This document shows positions 20,961 through 33,700 of a stretch of 64,000 bases of DNA, in pieces (the first letter of the stretch is position 1; every line of letters begins with the position of its first letter). The DNA lies in NCBI GenBank assembly GCA_947650285.1, contig CANTFL010000528.1, positions 248,001 through 312,000 on the forward strand, in the 5' to 3' direction. Origin of the DNA: Hyaloperonospora brassicae. Its lineage: Eukaryota; Oomycota; Peronosporomycetes; Peronosporales; Peronosporaceae. Made by a program: the position numbers and the translations under genes. The notes under the pieces are model-generated. The model was given only the letters and a program-made list of their open reading frames with translations. It had not been told where the DNA came from and did no database searches.

Positions 20961-23606
20961 TTACTCGACCTGCTCGCGAGTCTGCTCACTTGTCGAGTCA
21001 TCTTTCACGTCGAGCACTGACTCTTGCTGCTCTTTCATGTCACAGCTGATACCTTCTTCTTCAGCATCATGACCCTTCTCACTCCCTCCGTCAGCGTCCG
21101 TTTCCTGCTGCAAATCTTCTCCTTCTGCTGACTTTTCTTCAGTTTGCTCGATTTCGCATCGGTCTGCGGTCTCACAATAGTCGCAATCGTCTCGAGTCGT
21201 AGCTTCATCAGACGCATCGACACATTCACTTTTTATATCCTGTGCACTCGACGCGGCATTTCTTGCGTCAATGTTCGAGATGTCTTCACTGATCTGTCGA
21301 TCTGCAGCTGCGCGCTCTGCATCTGAACAGGTAACGACAGCTTCAACAGTCAGTATCTCTACACACTCTGCCTCCTCGTTGCCGTCCGCGTCCTCTATCC
21401 CATCGATGGCTTCGACCAACACTTGGCGCTCTATGTTTGCACATTTCTCTACATCATCTGTCGCAACTACAACGTCGATCACATCCAGCAGTTGTGGCTC
21501 TCCGCCGCTGCGCGTCAGCTCCTCATCTTGCTCACATACCCCATCAAACGTAGGTCCACTCTTTCTGTCTCCCATCTCTCCAGTTCGTCCCGGCTCGACG
21601 TACTCTTCCCCTATCTTACCCTCGGCAGAATCACCCAGCTCCATACTTGCGAGACTTGCAAGCTGAGCTAATGTGTCCACAAACTCTTCTTTGTTGTTGT
21701 CGCTGAGCAAAAGCATAAGAGCTGCGACGACGCGACCATCACGCGCCTTCACCATCTGCACAAGACGTTCTGCCCCATCGTGCGGTAACTGGCCGCTTCG
21801 TGCCAAAGGGCGAATCCAATCGTGCACCAATGCACGGCGGTGGCGCTCCCAGGCTACCAACTCAATCAAAACTCCGAGCGTGTCCACGAGCTCACTTTTG
21901 TCCTGGTCTTCGTGGTACACGTCAATGGCTGCAAGGAAACGAGGGTCGCGACACTTCAACAACGACATCAACAACTGGATCTGCCACAGGTCAAGAAGTC
22001 CATTCCTTCCAAGATCTGCCAAGAGCCGACACGCAGCTTGGATCTCAGCAGCCGAACTAGTTTTATCTTCCTCGCATCCGAAGCGCGCATGCTTCACCAC
22101 CAGTAACAACGTGTCCTCCAATTCATGAACATCGCCATCCACCTGGAACGCCTCGTTCGCAGCTCGAAGAGCTTCGTTGCCGCCATGAAATAGCACCAAC
22201 AGTCCAGCAGCATCGCCACTTTTCACTGCACCACGCCGCTGCATCGCCTGTACCACGTCTTCAAGGCTCAGGGCGCTCGCCGGGGCACCACTCACAACGT
22301 TCTGTCCAGCCTGACTTTGCTCGATCAGTCGCTGGAGCTTAGCCACGCGTTGAAGCGTATCCAATAGCTCACTAGCATCACCGTCACCGGCAAACACTTC
22401 GTAGGCGCTTTCCATCAGGTTGTGACGCTGATTGACCATTACTTGCAATGTGGCCACGTCAGCCAGTGTAAGCTGTCGCTCAACTTGCCATTGTCGCAGT
22501 AAAAAACACAAATGTCGCTGCCACCCAAACGGCTCACAGTCGTTATCTTCGCTGTCAGCCCACTGGTCCTCTTCGCGAACAGCGTCGTCAAGACCACGGG
22601 CAAAAGCCGCTGCTACTTTTTCGTCATCACCCAGTTCCATTGTAATGTCTTCAACAATGCTCACTAGCGCGTCCCGCAACGCAGTCACATCTCGAACATC
22701 ACTCTGCTCAAAGACACGCAACACATGCAGCACCTGCAAATCGTCCTGTTCCAGCAAAGCTTCGACAATGTCGAGCTCAAGGTTCGTCAGCAGCTGCAGC
22801 GCGTGCAGCGCACGGACCGTCGACTGGAACGACGACTGCGATCGCGCAGCACCGTCGTTCGTGCTCGATGGAACACGAAACGCACGCTCAAGCGGCCTCG
22901 TCGCAGCCGAATGCCGTCTACTCGGCTTGTTCCTCGGTCCTGTCGGCAGTGTAGCCACTCGGGCACCAGCTGTGATCGCCGCGACCTCTTCCGAGCTGCA
23001 GGTCCTTCTCCTGCTGCTCTTTCGATCGAACTTCGCACCCGGCACGCGGTCCGCCACGTCCACGCAGCGCTCGTCGAGCTCCTCGTGCTGATTCCGCACT
23101 GGATCCAGCGCCGCCCGCAGCGCGTCGACCGGCGCCGTATTCGTCGACCAGAGCGGTCGGTCTCTCCATTTGCGTCGCCCGGCACCGTGTGTACCCATGT
23201 GGTCCACATCACTTTTGTAGCCATGCGGGGTCGCCTGTAGCCATGTTTCATCCAGTTGGTCGACGCCCCTTTTGTCGCGCGGTGGCGTCAGCGTCAAGTG
23301 TAGCCATGTTTCGTTAAGTGCGTCCCCTCCTGCTTGAGAACCAGCTGGCGAGGGCGCAAACAGAGCCGAGACAGGTCCCACGAGGCGACTGGGCGCCCGA
23401 CAGGCGACCGACAGTGGGACGAGGCGCGAGCGCACGTGCCGCCGCGCGGGCGCGAGGCGGAAGCCCGTGCAGGCGCTGCCGTCGCGATCGAGCGCAGCGG
23501 ACACGAGCAGCTGCAGCTCGCGCGTCGGAATGCCCGCGTAGAGCGCAATGGTCGCGGGCGGCGACGCGCAGTGGAGCGCGACGTACGTGACGTCGCGGGT
23601 GGTCAT
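20961..23606 (-). CDS. 881-aa protein with five helical repeats and an acidic tail
   Basis: I do not recognise a named family. The N terminus (1-90, MTTRDVTYVALHC) is compact with beta-type hydrophobic spacing. Residues 95-260 are polar, with two copies of a short word (ALNETWLHLT, QLDETWLQAT). From about 270 to 655 there are five degenerate repeats of 60-90 residues that end in the same pattern: a helix with R-D or N, then A..VF or A..VY, then D-x-D..EL.DTL..V..L. Clear examples are AYEVFAGDGDASELLDTL (401-418), ANEAFQVDGDVHELEDTL (483-500), IDVYHEDQDKSELVDTL (561-577) and MLLLSDNNKEEFVDTL (631-646); a weaker one lies at 280-320. The remainder (660-881) is strongly Glu/Asp-rich. This looks like an alpha-solenoid scaffold. 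An Inr-like TCATTTCC sits just before the ATG. Possible role: protein-protein interaction. Confidence 0.75.
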   Translation of the reverse strand: MTTRDVTYVALHCASPPATIALYAGIPTRELQLLVSAALDRDGSACTGFRLAPARRHVRSRLVPLSVACRAPSRLVGPVSALFAPSPAGSQAGGDALNETWLHLTLTPPRDKRGVDQLDETWLQATPHGYKSDVDHMGTHGAGRRKWRDRPLWSTNTAPVDALRAALDPVRNQHEELDERCVDVADRVPGAKFDRKSSRRRTCSSEEVAAITAGARVATLPTGPRNKPSRRHSAATRPLERAFRVPSSTNDGAARSQSSFQSTVRALHALQLLTNLELDIVEALLEQDDLQVLHVLRVFEQSDVRDVTALRDALVSIVEDITMELGDDEKVAAAFARGLDDAVREEDQWADSEDNDCEPFGWQRHLCFLLRQWQVERQLTLADVATLQVMVNQRHNLMESAYEVFAGDGDASELLDTLQRVAKLQRLIEQSQAGQNVVSGAPASALSLEDVVQAMQRRGAVKSGDAAGLLVLFHGGNEALRAANEAFQVDGDVHELEDTLLLVVKHARFGCEEDKTSSAAEIQAACRLLADLGRNGLLDLWQIQLLMSLLKCRDPRFLAAIDVYHEDQDKSELVDTLGVLIELVAWERHRRALVHDWIRPLARSGQLPHDGAERLVQMVKARDGRVVAALMLLLSDNNKEEFVDTLAQLASLASMELGDSAEGKIGEEYVEPGRTGEMGDRKSGPTFDGVCEQDEELTRSGGEPQLLDVIDVVVATDDVEKCANIERQVLVEAIDGIEDADGNEEAECVEILTVEAVVTCSDAERAAADRQISEDISNIDARNAASSAQDIKSECVDASDEATTRDDCDYCETADRCEIEQTEEKSAEGEDLQQETDADGGSEKGHDAEEEGISCDMKEQQESVLDVKDDSTSEQTREQVE

Positions 23607-23612
23607 GCGCGC

Positions 23613-23620
23613 GGAAATGA
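23613..23620 (-). promoter_or_regulatory. Inr-like site before the 881-aa protein gene
   Basis: Minus-strand TCATTTCC matches the oomycete initiator core. It lies only 7-14 bases before the ATG, so if it is the true start the 5' UTR is very short, or a downstream Met is used. Confidence 0.35.
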
Positions 23621-26600
23621 CTTGGCAATTGTATGCTGCGGTGCCCGGGGGGCGGATGGGTGTACACTGGAGAAAACGGACTTAGACGGAGAGAGACCGC
23701 TTTGGCGTGGGTACATGCAGGTTAAGGGGGTAGAGTTTTGGGTCTGTGTGTGTGCGCGTAGTCTGTTTTATAGGATGGCGATGATCAGGATAGGGTCGCT
23801 CGTACTTTGTCGAGTGAGCATAGGGATGGAGTTGGTGGGAGTTAGGCACAGCGATGTTGGAGAAATGCAGGATTTGAGGGATTTATGATGTGTCAGTGGT
23901 CTCGATTTTGGGTCGTTTTTGTCGTGGCTAAAATGCAATGATGAATGCATTTGGACAGAAGACGCTGGTATGAGCCACCTCGAACGAATTGACGCATAAG
24001 ACTGCAACTCCAGCCGCAAATCACTCATATCAACTGCGGTGGTCAGTGTCTGACATCTTCCAGGCAGGTTAAGACGCATAGTTTTGCAGCTTCGCTAGAG
24101 CTCGCGCGTGATTCGATCAGTTTAAATACCCGTTAAACGAACTGTTCTTGTTAATACAGTGAGCCGAGCACGTTGCCAAAAGCGTTTGAGCATGATAGCA
24201 TCTCTCTCATTGAGACACACGTGTGGATGTGTTGAGGGGATGCATTTGCAAGTAGAGTCAAGAAAGACAAGAGATAGGAAGTAGCTGATGCTGGCTGTTT
24301 CGAGTAGAGCAATACCTTTTTGCTGGATCAAATGTGCATTCTACTCCCGCGGGCATTTGAGCGCAAATGATCGACTGTGGCCAGCTTGGGGTCAATTGAT
24401 AAATGAATGGAAAACTTCCTTGCTGAAGAGGAAGCAGAGTTTGACAAGTAGACGGAGAATAGGTGTCATCGTGACGTGCTAAGCGGCACATGCAGAAGCA
24501 AAAGAGTGGACAGTCTACAAGCTTCTTCTACGTTGCTGACGTGGCGCTTAAGACCTCCGGACGTGAGAACGATGTGATCTGAAACGCAGTGTTATTGGCG
24601 CTGGAAATGGAGGCGTTGCTAAGTATTCACAAACGATGAGCTAACGCGAGTCATGTCTCAAAATCATGACTCGCGCGGATGCTGCAAAGGGAACGAATAG
24701 TGCAGTTATGTCACCGTAAGGCGCCATAGAGATGGGACGTTACTGAATTGGAAGAAGGCGACATGTGGTTCTTCATTCGTATCAGAGCGGATGAGGCGGA
24801 AAAGGTGGACAAATGGCTGTGCTGTGGATAAGGGAGCTGGCTGACGAGTGTCAATGGTTTGGTAAGCACGCATCGACGTTACGTGCAGACAGATTTTTTC
24901 GAGTACTGTGCGGATCCTGACTTCAAAAGCACACGCACTTCTATGGAACGTATTACATACTGTTTGGCAATACAAGTAGCACAACTTGTTTCCGTGTTTG
25001 ATTGTCCATGCGCCCCTCGGCTTGCGGCGTCGACTGCGGATATCAGCACATTAATTGTGAGCGCTTACCGAGCGCAAATGTTTGATCGATTGGTACGAGC
25101 TCCTGAATGCACATAGAGTGCTGTCTGTCGCACCGAGAGAAAGCAACCATTTGAACTTCTCTTCTCAGCATTATAATCGAGGACGTTGTTCTCTGGCGAG
25201 CAGCTGAGTTACGGCTCAACCGGTCGCAGTGCAGTGATCTTTTTCTATAGGACCAGCATCCTTAGCATGGATTCAATCGCACATTTTCAAGACGCTCTTC
25301 CACACACTTCGCCTAGATGAGGAACGTGCAACCTTCTGCTATAGTTAAACAGACGGGACGAAGAAGTAGCATTAATATGCATCCACGTGTACCTACAAGG
25401 AAGGCGTCGAACGGTAATTTGCGTTTATGGCCTTTGCGAACATTTCGAAGGTCTTAACTGCACTCCTTATGGCGAAGTGTCGGTTTTGAGACGAGGAAGA
25501 TGTTATGAGGACTCACTGCGATGTTTGATGCGATGAAAAGAGATTATTGCGTACTGAACAATCGATGCTGTGCACATTGTGGGTCAACCACTGAATACGA
25601 ACAACACCCACCAATTGCGACTACGAGTATTGTTGTAGTAGCTACAATCATCAGCTATGGTTGACAAACACATCAACCTCGTTTCGGATCGTAGCGTGAA
25701 AACGGTCTTCAAAGGATGAATATTCTGGTTGTAACAGCTCGTCGTAGTAAAAGTGACGTCGAATCACTTTGTCGCGGCAACGTGAACTCGGCAACCAGCT
25801 TCCAACTTCAATTTGCGTCAAGGGCTTCCGAAACGAAGCGGGAGTGCACGTCAACTATACTTGTCCGTCCTGTAGAGACTGCGCTCGCTCATCCTATCGA
25901 CATCGAACTTGTGCTCAGCGAGGTAGAATGTACCGGCGAGAGCAACATGCAGGCGTCAATGAACACTTCAATATCCTCTCAAACACAACGAGGAGACCTC
26001 GATAATGAATATGTATGGACACGTCTACATGACTTGCGTGGTAGCACGGCTTAGGTTACGAAGCGCACTGTCGTAATGTGAGCTCGAGAGACGGGCAAGT
26101 ACACGAAATAACAAGCAAGAATGTCGACGGTTGGTCGACAAGTCCGACGCTCTAATTTTGCGTCGATATCTAAGTTTTGTATCACTACCATGGCACTTCG
26201 ACAAGCTCCACACAGGCTAGAAAGCTCGTTTGATTTGCGAAGACATTGCGTAACTCGCCGCTGAAAAGCCTTTGTGAGAACAATGAGGTCGTCATGAAAT
26301 GTGGGGTGGAGTCACTGACATGTGTCTAAGCAATGCGACGACAATCATGACACGAACGCGTCTTTGTTCACTTAATTCTTCGGGGTCACTTGACCAGAAC
26401 TGAGGTTTCATTTCTAAGCAAACAAAGTTGCTCTCATGCTTGCTGTTGCTAACCTCAAGTCCTGTCTTACCTTGCTAGCCGTCAGTCTGGCACACAGTGA
26501 AGTCGCGACACTTCAGCAAGAAGAGCAGAATACATGTTGTACCGTGTGCTTCCTGCACCCCTGCAAATGTATGCCGTGTCCAACAGGGAGCTTCTTGTGC

Positions 26601-26865
26601 AGAGAGCGTAACTTAAGCGCTGCAAGTACAATCTACATATGTCTTCGTTTGTGGGTAGCACCTGTTCGATCGCGGACCTGTACGGCTGGAGGACAGGTAG
26701 AGATTACAGACAAACAACGCAATGCAAGGTGTAAAGCAAGTTGTATTGAGATCATTCGCTACACAAGCAGTCTGATGCAGACACACAACGCTTCACACTT
26801 CACTGCCATCGATGCCACGTCTACTACAAGGCGGTCCAAGCTTTGTATTGGTCTACATCCGGAGG
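23621..26865. other. Intergenic region
   Basis: About 3.2 kb. A pair of overlapping open frames at 25716-26054 (+) has several Cys and His residues (TCPSCRDC) and could be a transposase relic, but I see no alignable motif. I find no gene I can support elsewhere in this stretch. Confidence 0.45.
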
Positions 26866-27717
26866 CTACATCGGGATCCTCTCGTACAGCCGTTTTGCCC
26901 CCTTCGGAGTCGCAGCATGGCCTTGTTGACGCTGTTCTGATTGGCTTTTGAGTTTCTGCTGCCGAATATATTGCGCTTTCTTCAGCGTTGCAGCCGTGGG
27001 AGAGTTTATGCGTTCCAGCCACGCGAGGTAATACTCGAACTTTGGGTGTGACAGTATGGTATTGATGAAGATACTGTCCTTAATACCCAACCTCCTCTTG
27101 ACAAAGATCCACGGCCTTTTTGACTCAGCCCACATATCCACTCTCGCATTCAGTTCCACTGGCAACTCGTCGGGGTCAACAACAACGTCTTCTTCGCTTT
27201 TCCAGAACCGCTGATAAATGGCGTCGTCTTCCATCCTTGCGTAGCGCAAGTACCGCCCGTAGTCATCGGAACGCATGAATTCGTCTAGCGGCATTTTTTT
27301 CGGCTTCAGCAGCATCCAAACAATGTGCGCGGTCTTGTGCTCGGAAAGCCACTTCTTCAGCTCGATCTCCTTACGAGCGTGTTGGAACCCTTCAAAAATT
27401 TTAAAGCCCGAAGCTGTCACGAGCTCAGTGCCGGTAAGTCCTTTCAGCCCCAACAGCTCCTTGACCTCGTCGTCAGTCTTACCGACTGCAAGCCACATAT
27501 TTTTATCAAGCCACGATACAGCGGACGTGAGCAAACTCCTGTCTTCGTCGGCCGCAGGATCGGCCACTCGTAGCGACGACTTTGCCTTGTTGGATTGGTG
27601 GTTGTCGCTAGTAGGGGCACTTGCATTGACCGTAGCTGCCATCGACATTTGGAATTGGCTGCTAAGGACGCGCAGGGTGAACGCAATGACCAGGAGGAGG
27701 TCAGGAAAGTTCCGCAT
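26866..27717 (-). CDS. Candidate RXLR-class secreted effector (283 aa)
   Basis: Probably a secreted protein delivered to host cells, by architecture only. Residues 1-28 form a signal peptide (core LLLVIAFTLRVL, likely cleavage near SMA|AT). A polar stretch follows with SSLR at 47-50 in the RXLR position (first Arg lost) and DEDR at 57-60 in the dEER position. The body (65-283) has the alternating Trp/Tyr/Leu helices typical of WY-type modules: TDDEVKELLGLKGLTGTEL, then FEGFQHARKEIELKKWLSE. A second such set follows, RRLGIKDSIFINTILSHPKF and YYLAWLERIN. Uninterrupted, no introns. The start is fixed by the signal peptide and by the Inr+FPR-like promoter 26-43 bases upstream. It sits alone in a gene-sparse stretch, which is usual for effectors. 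The degenerate RXLR means motif-only searches would miss it. Confidence 0.72.
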   Translation of the reverse strand: MRNFPDLLLVIAFTLRVLSSQFQMSMAATVNASAPTSDNHQSNKAKSSLRVADPAADEDRSLLTSAVSWLDKNMWLAVGKTDDEVKELLGLKGLTGTELVTASGFKIFEGFQHARKEIELKKWLSEHKTAHIVWMLLKPKKMPLDEFMRSDDYGRYLRYARMEDDAIYQRFWKSEEDVVVDPDELPVELNARVDMWAESKRPWIFVKRRLGIKDSIFINTILSHPKFEYYLAWLERINSPTAATLKKAQYIRQQKLKSQSEQRQQGHAATPKGAKRLYERIPM

Positions 27718-27742
27718 AGCTTTTGGGAGCTTCGGTCGAGGA

Positions 27743-27760
27743 GGCGAATTGCAAAGTGAG
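27743..27760 (-). promoter_or_regulatory. Inr + FPR-like core promoter of the effector gene
   Basis: On the minus strand CTCACTTTGCAATTCGCC combines an initiator-like CTCACTTTG with an FPR-like CAATTCGCC. It closely resembles the bipartite oomycete core promoter. It ends 26 bases before the ATG, a normal distance. Confidence 0.6.
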
Positions 27761-30700
27761 GCTTTGACCCGTTCGTGGGTTCGTGCACAACCAGGGCGGC
27801 AGAAGGTACGAGCGAGTGACCTCGGACCATGTTCAAAGTTTGGTGAGACAGACTTACGAAATCAAATCTGACAGACGCGGCGTCTGTCGTCTGCCCATTG
27901 GCTCGGAGCTCGTAAGTATAAAATGGTCGGTGCAAAGAAGCTTTGTCGGCACGAAGCGCGTGCTGGAATGTCGGCTGGTTTCCAGTGCGCTTGGGATGGG
28001 ATCTGCCGTGGCCCCTCCAATAAATGATGGATTGTATGGATCGATGGCTCAACAAGCTTGCAAAGGTTTGACTCAATGGACAGGGCGGTATTTTATACGC
28101 GCAAACTAAACTAAACGCAACGATATAGATTCGTATCCTTTTTCCCCATGAATAGCATACCCTTCCATTTAAACCCTATTCTGACCCTATTTTGGGCTGT
28201 ATCCATGCCACTTGTCCATTTACTCACACCGTTTGTGCTTCCGAGAGCGCACCTCACGGACAATCGAATGGGGTGCATGCATCTCGTAACAGGGGTTCAG
28301 CACTTTCTAAGGACGTACGATAGGGTACCGTAACTAATTTGCCGCATGGGTGTTGTAAACGGTAGTCTTTCGGAGGAGAAACTGTACCAAAAGAGTTCGA
28401 TCGAACTCGCGCAGGCAGAAGGCGGTCTCTAGAAGCAGGAAAAGCAGATGTGCATTCATCTAGCGCACAAAAAAAGAGGTTCTCAGAGTGTGAAAACAAA
28501 AGAGAGGTGAAGCGTTTAATGCACGATTTCGATGCATCGGTCTGCTCCAACTCGCTGCCGACTTTGACCCCCAATGCTATGCTCTGCCTTTTAGTACTTC
28601 CTACTTCCTGCTTCCTTTGATAATTGATGTTATGGTGGATTGTTCTTGATCATAAGCTGCGGTCACTGATTGCTTGCTGTGCTGTCGTGATGAGCGGAAG
28701 ATGTCGGAGTGCGTGTTTGAGTCGACCCGTACGTACCCTTGGAAAGGCTAATCGATGTACGTATAACGACTGAATCTCGCAAAAAGGTTTTGCTGCCCTT
28801 CGAGGCTCTTCCGATCGTTGGCCAACGAAGACGCAATCGGTAGCCTTAGGTGTTAAGCGCCAATGCCGTGGGTTGGGATGCAATATCGAGTGCATGTCAG
28901 CAGCCGGCACACTTTTACACGGCATGTGGAACTTTTATTGGTTTTCTTTTGCTAAGTTTGAAAGCGGTGGCGCAAGCTCTACCAAATTTATGGCAGTATG
29001 TTACGACTTTCCCTAGTCGACGCAAGAAGTGGCACGTGAGTAGACAAAGTATCGTGAGCGCATGAGATTTCTATCATACGGTGCCGACGCCTCTAACCTA
29101 CCGATATGTTAGTGTGCTTCTCCCTATGCCACATCGTTCTCCTCCTCGCTGGCTCAGTCTACTGGCTCGGGACGTCAGGCGTCACGAGGGAACTCCGCAC
29201 AGGGCACGTGGAATCGAATGTCCAGTCCGGGGTGCATACAGCGCGCGAAGAACGCCGGGCGCCACTCCAATCATTCCCGATAAGAGGGGGCGCTGACGCA
29301 TCTGAACGGGCCCAACGATCACACCACGTTCTGGACAAGATCGCTTCGCAGAATCGTAGACCATGCGCAGCGACCAGGCCGGCAACTTGAGAGCTGGTGT
29401 GGCATAGCAAAAACCAGGAAAGGCGTGACAATTGCAGGCGCCGTGCCCCTCACCCCGTAGTAACGAGGTTGCTGCTCCCCTTTCGGTTAGCACGGCAAAC
29501 ACGTTTTCCACGTTCAACCTGATCATATCCAGTGGGGACTTTCCTGTCAGGGTAAAGGAGCCGGTATCATGTCGCAGTACATGTCTTCATCGGTCGGCCG
29601 TTGGTTCTCAAACGATCAAATTGTCAGGTGCTGGTCATTAAACGAGCTTGGTGGACGCTAAGCTGTACTGCATATCACAGGGTACAACCGAATGGAGGAC
29701 AATGTATCGGAGGTAGAACTTCTTTCTCTCGTCACGAGAAATGTCTGTACCTCTTATTTTGCCGCATAAGTTCCTCTGATGCGCTCACAATCATATTCGA
29801 CATAGCTCAATGAAAAGAGACCGTCAAGAGATCTCACAATAGGTGACGATGGGCATAAAAATTTCGTGACTAACACGTCATCGTACGGCTCTCGGTCAGG
29901 CGCTGAGCAAGTTCGGCCTGTCATATTGCAATCATCGAGTTTGACGCTAACATGGCATCGGTTGGCCACCATGACGCAGTCGATTTGCCGTTCGGGCCCT
30001 CTGCAGCAAGTTTGTTCCAGATAAGGTCTCACCTGACTGATGACTTCCTTCGCGTCGTGTTAAAGATGCAGTGTTGAGTGTGCACATCTCGTGTACTTGT
30101 TTTGAACTAGTTGACGACCGGTCTTTGACTAATCTGGAGAGGCCAGCTGCTTGTCAACGAGAGTACGACACCGGCTCTCGCTTTGCCTCGATCGCAAATG
30201 ACGCTGCAAAGAAGATTCGCAGCTTCCTCGAGGAACGTATTCACCACATCGACAGACGAACAGATCACCAATTGCGGCTGGACCGGCGACTTCAAGTCTC
30301 CACAGGAAGGCGACCGCTTGCGAACTGATGCGGTACGAGTACGAGGCGAGCCGAATAGATGTGCCATGCCGTTTTGTGTCCTTCCTCGTTGAGCTATAGA
30401 CCTCACACGTTAGTGAACCAGATCGCAGCGCGGTATGCTATGGGCTCTGCCAGATGACGTGCAATCGACCGGATGAACGCAGATTGCAAGCGCAAGTAGT
30501 TTCGCAGGTTACACGGGTCAAACTGGGAAGCCCGGCAGTGGGTGAGTGCTCAGACGACGTAGTGTTCCTCGCGAGTGGTGACGATCGCGGTGTTCTGTGG
30601 TGAGCACAGGATCAGCGTTACCTGCTGAAGCTACAACGACGACCACAATCAAGAATGACTGCGATATCATTGCACATAGACCGTCTTGCTGGTACGATCA

Positions 30701-33700
30701 GTTGGCCCTTACACGAAACTAGACGTGAAGGTACATCCATAATCTTGCCTCGGGTGAGGTCCTTACGATAAAGGAAGTGAAAGCCAACTTGCTTTGCGGG
30801 CCTAAATGAACGCGTGCGGTGTTGAGTACACGCGTGTGGTGTTGAGTACATGTGTGTGATCCACGGGCAGAAAGCTAAGACGAGCATGTTTGTATCTACT
30901 GGACCTTGCAGTTAGAGCTACTGTACGAGTTGTTTGCTCTGAAGCAAAGCTTTACCTTCAGCGTACAGCAGCGAGAAGAACCTTCATGACTCTCGTCTTG
31001 TAGATTGTAGCATATCCCTGTCGACGGACTTTACGTGGCGTGGTGCAGCATCGCTTTGGAATGTGCAGATCGGCAACGTTGTATGCCTCCGTTACCGATA
31101 ACTTTCGTTGTCAACACATGAGCGCTTACGCAATGCGAATAGCCGCATATTTTCACACCAGTCTTTTTCAGACTATGTCGAGGAGTGGGGCGAACCGCTA
31201 CGCACCGATCCGCTTTCCTCTTGCTTAACTCCTCTCTAGGGTGCGGCCAAGTTCGCATAGGACAGCAACCCTCACTCGACTTGCACGGACCCTTTTACTC
31301 AGCTCACGAAGCCGGACGTGAATCTTGTGCTCATGAGTGACGGCAATGTCGAGTCCATTTCGATTATGCGGCTGTAGACGAACGTGCAACAAGTGCTGAA
31401 GTTGCCGTCTACGACGCCGATGACAGCCAAGAGCAGCACTCGAAGCTGAAAGCGAATAGTCGTGGGGTACGCGGCGGACACAGACCCGCAGCGGTACAGC
31501 GCTGCCAGGAACGCTGACGCAAAATGCGTCTGCTCCGCATTCGTAACGAGATCGACGCCGACGAAAAAGTCCGCGTCTTCTGCGCGACAACGACGTCGTG
31601 CAGAACGTTGCCACGGTATGCAGTCTATCTGTTCTTCTTTACACTCAGCTTGACATACTGAATGGAACGGATGTTTCCACCCCTTTGACATTGACGGAAT
31701 CGCTGCCGTCATATGTGGCTCGAGGGCGTCCCCGACGTGCTCTCGTTCCGTGAGCTTGGACTGCCCTCGCCCGCTGCTTAAGCTCGTATGGTCTTGACGT
31801 AGCCCAACATGTACTGTGACCGGCTGCAGGCCTCGTAACGAAACAATTTCATAGGCATCGTGAACCAGCAAATTAGCGAGAACTGGGCGAGCTCGTCGAC
31901 GAGCTCAACGAAGAACTCTCTGCAAGGTGAATTGACCACAAGTCCATTGCCGCCCTCTTCAGTGACGGCCCACAGCTTTGCTCGGAACAGGAAAGCTGCT
32001 TTACCGACGCCATGTGCTCCACTGGTGATAAGCGACGCTTTTGCGTCGATAGACACACAGACATGCTTGTGCAGCTGACAGCCACGTCTCATTGCGTCGT
32101 GTCACACTGAACAACGTGTGTTGTGTCTCTTCGTATACCGAGAAGCAGAGAAGCGCACGTGACGCTTTGCTATTTCTCAATGAAGAGCCGACAGCTGTCG
32201 ATCGATCGTTCGGCCATCGTCACACTCGGGACGCTACTCGAAAGGATCACGGGACGTTTGACAACGACTTGAGGGTCTCCAGCGTCTTTTCCGCCAAGAA
32301 CTAGCGCCTTGAGGTCTGTCGAGTGCGTGCTGCACACGACTGAAGACAAGCGGCTCACTTGTTTGCAATGGGCGACTTTCGACGCTCGCCCGTCTACTTC
32401 GATCTAATTTGCTGATCCTGATCGAGCTTGGGCTGATGGGAGCCGGTGGTTACGTCGGTGGTGCCACGGCCGACTGCATGCTTGAAGTTGTACACACAGG
32501 CACAGCGAACCGACCCCCGTGTGGTTACATGCAGTAGTTTGGACAAGACGTTGGCCGAGGAGGTGGTCGAATAGCGCCGTCAAAGGGCCGGTATGGCGTT
32601 TGCTAGTCATGACGACCGTAGCACCATGAAGTCGGGTGGTCAATGGAGCAGATGCGGTCGCGACAATCTCGAACTGGCACGCCAGAGACCATCGTCGAGC
32701 AAGCAGTGTGTCGCGTTCCGAGGAAGAGCTGGTCATTACTTGCAAGACGAGGAGTTACGGAAGTGGCGGTCGGACTATGGCCTGCTTCGCGCAGGGCGTG
32801 TGCGGCACTCTCTCGCATCTTCCGATGAAGTTGTGTATTGGCGATCTGCTTTGCTCTAATGACAGACTTGCGAGCGACATGGCATCGGTGTCCGACGTCC
32901 ATGAGAAGCTCACCAAAAGATGCAGCCCAACGAGTAGGAATCATGTGATGCTCACGCACTACGGCGTCCGTCCGTGTTTGCTGTACGTGCGATGGACTTG
33001 GACATGTTCGTGCAGGTTTACCAAAGACAGCAGCCAAACTCTTTCGTTCCTGCGATGGTCACGACGGCTCTGTCTGTCTAAATGCGTCATCGATGCCGTA
33101 GCAGAATATTAAGCTCCTGCGCGCATCAGAGTCCACAGCTGCCACAACTCCGCCAACATCAGCTCGACACGGTCAAGAAAGTCATGTCGCAACACTACTA
33201 GCGAGAGCGCCTTCTCACTTCCAATGGCCATGTGATTGCAGCTCATCGAGCGCAGCTCACTGTCACTTGTCACCACTGAGAAGCGACAATCTGCTCATCA
33301 GCTTTCGAGTGACGACAGGCGCAATGCTTAGCGTTTCAGCGCGCAAACTGCACTTGCATATCGCTGGCGGAGTACGTTTGACACTGTTCGGTCACCTAAG
33401 CAGCAAATACACGGAGGGGATGCGATACAGTGCAATGGGTGATGACGATGGTGACGATTACGATGATGTACAAACATCTTCCGATCTGCCTGCAAAGATG
33501 TAACGATGTCGGCCACATGTGTGTGCTGCCTGCGTCAAGAGCAGTCACTGAACTGTGAAACGGCGATCTGGATCGAAACGTATAAGGGCCTTCCATTCGT
33601 GTCACGAAACACTGCTGCATCGAGTCAACTGCCACGAAAGCCACAGCGTCACTACAACTGAGCTTTCTGGCTGTTACGTCAATAACGGATCGATCGACAA

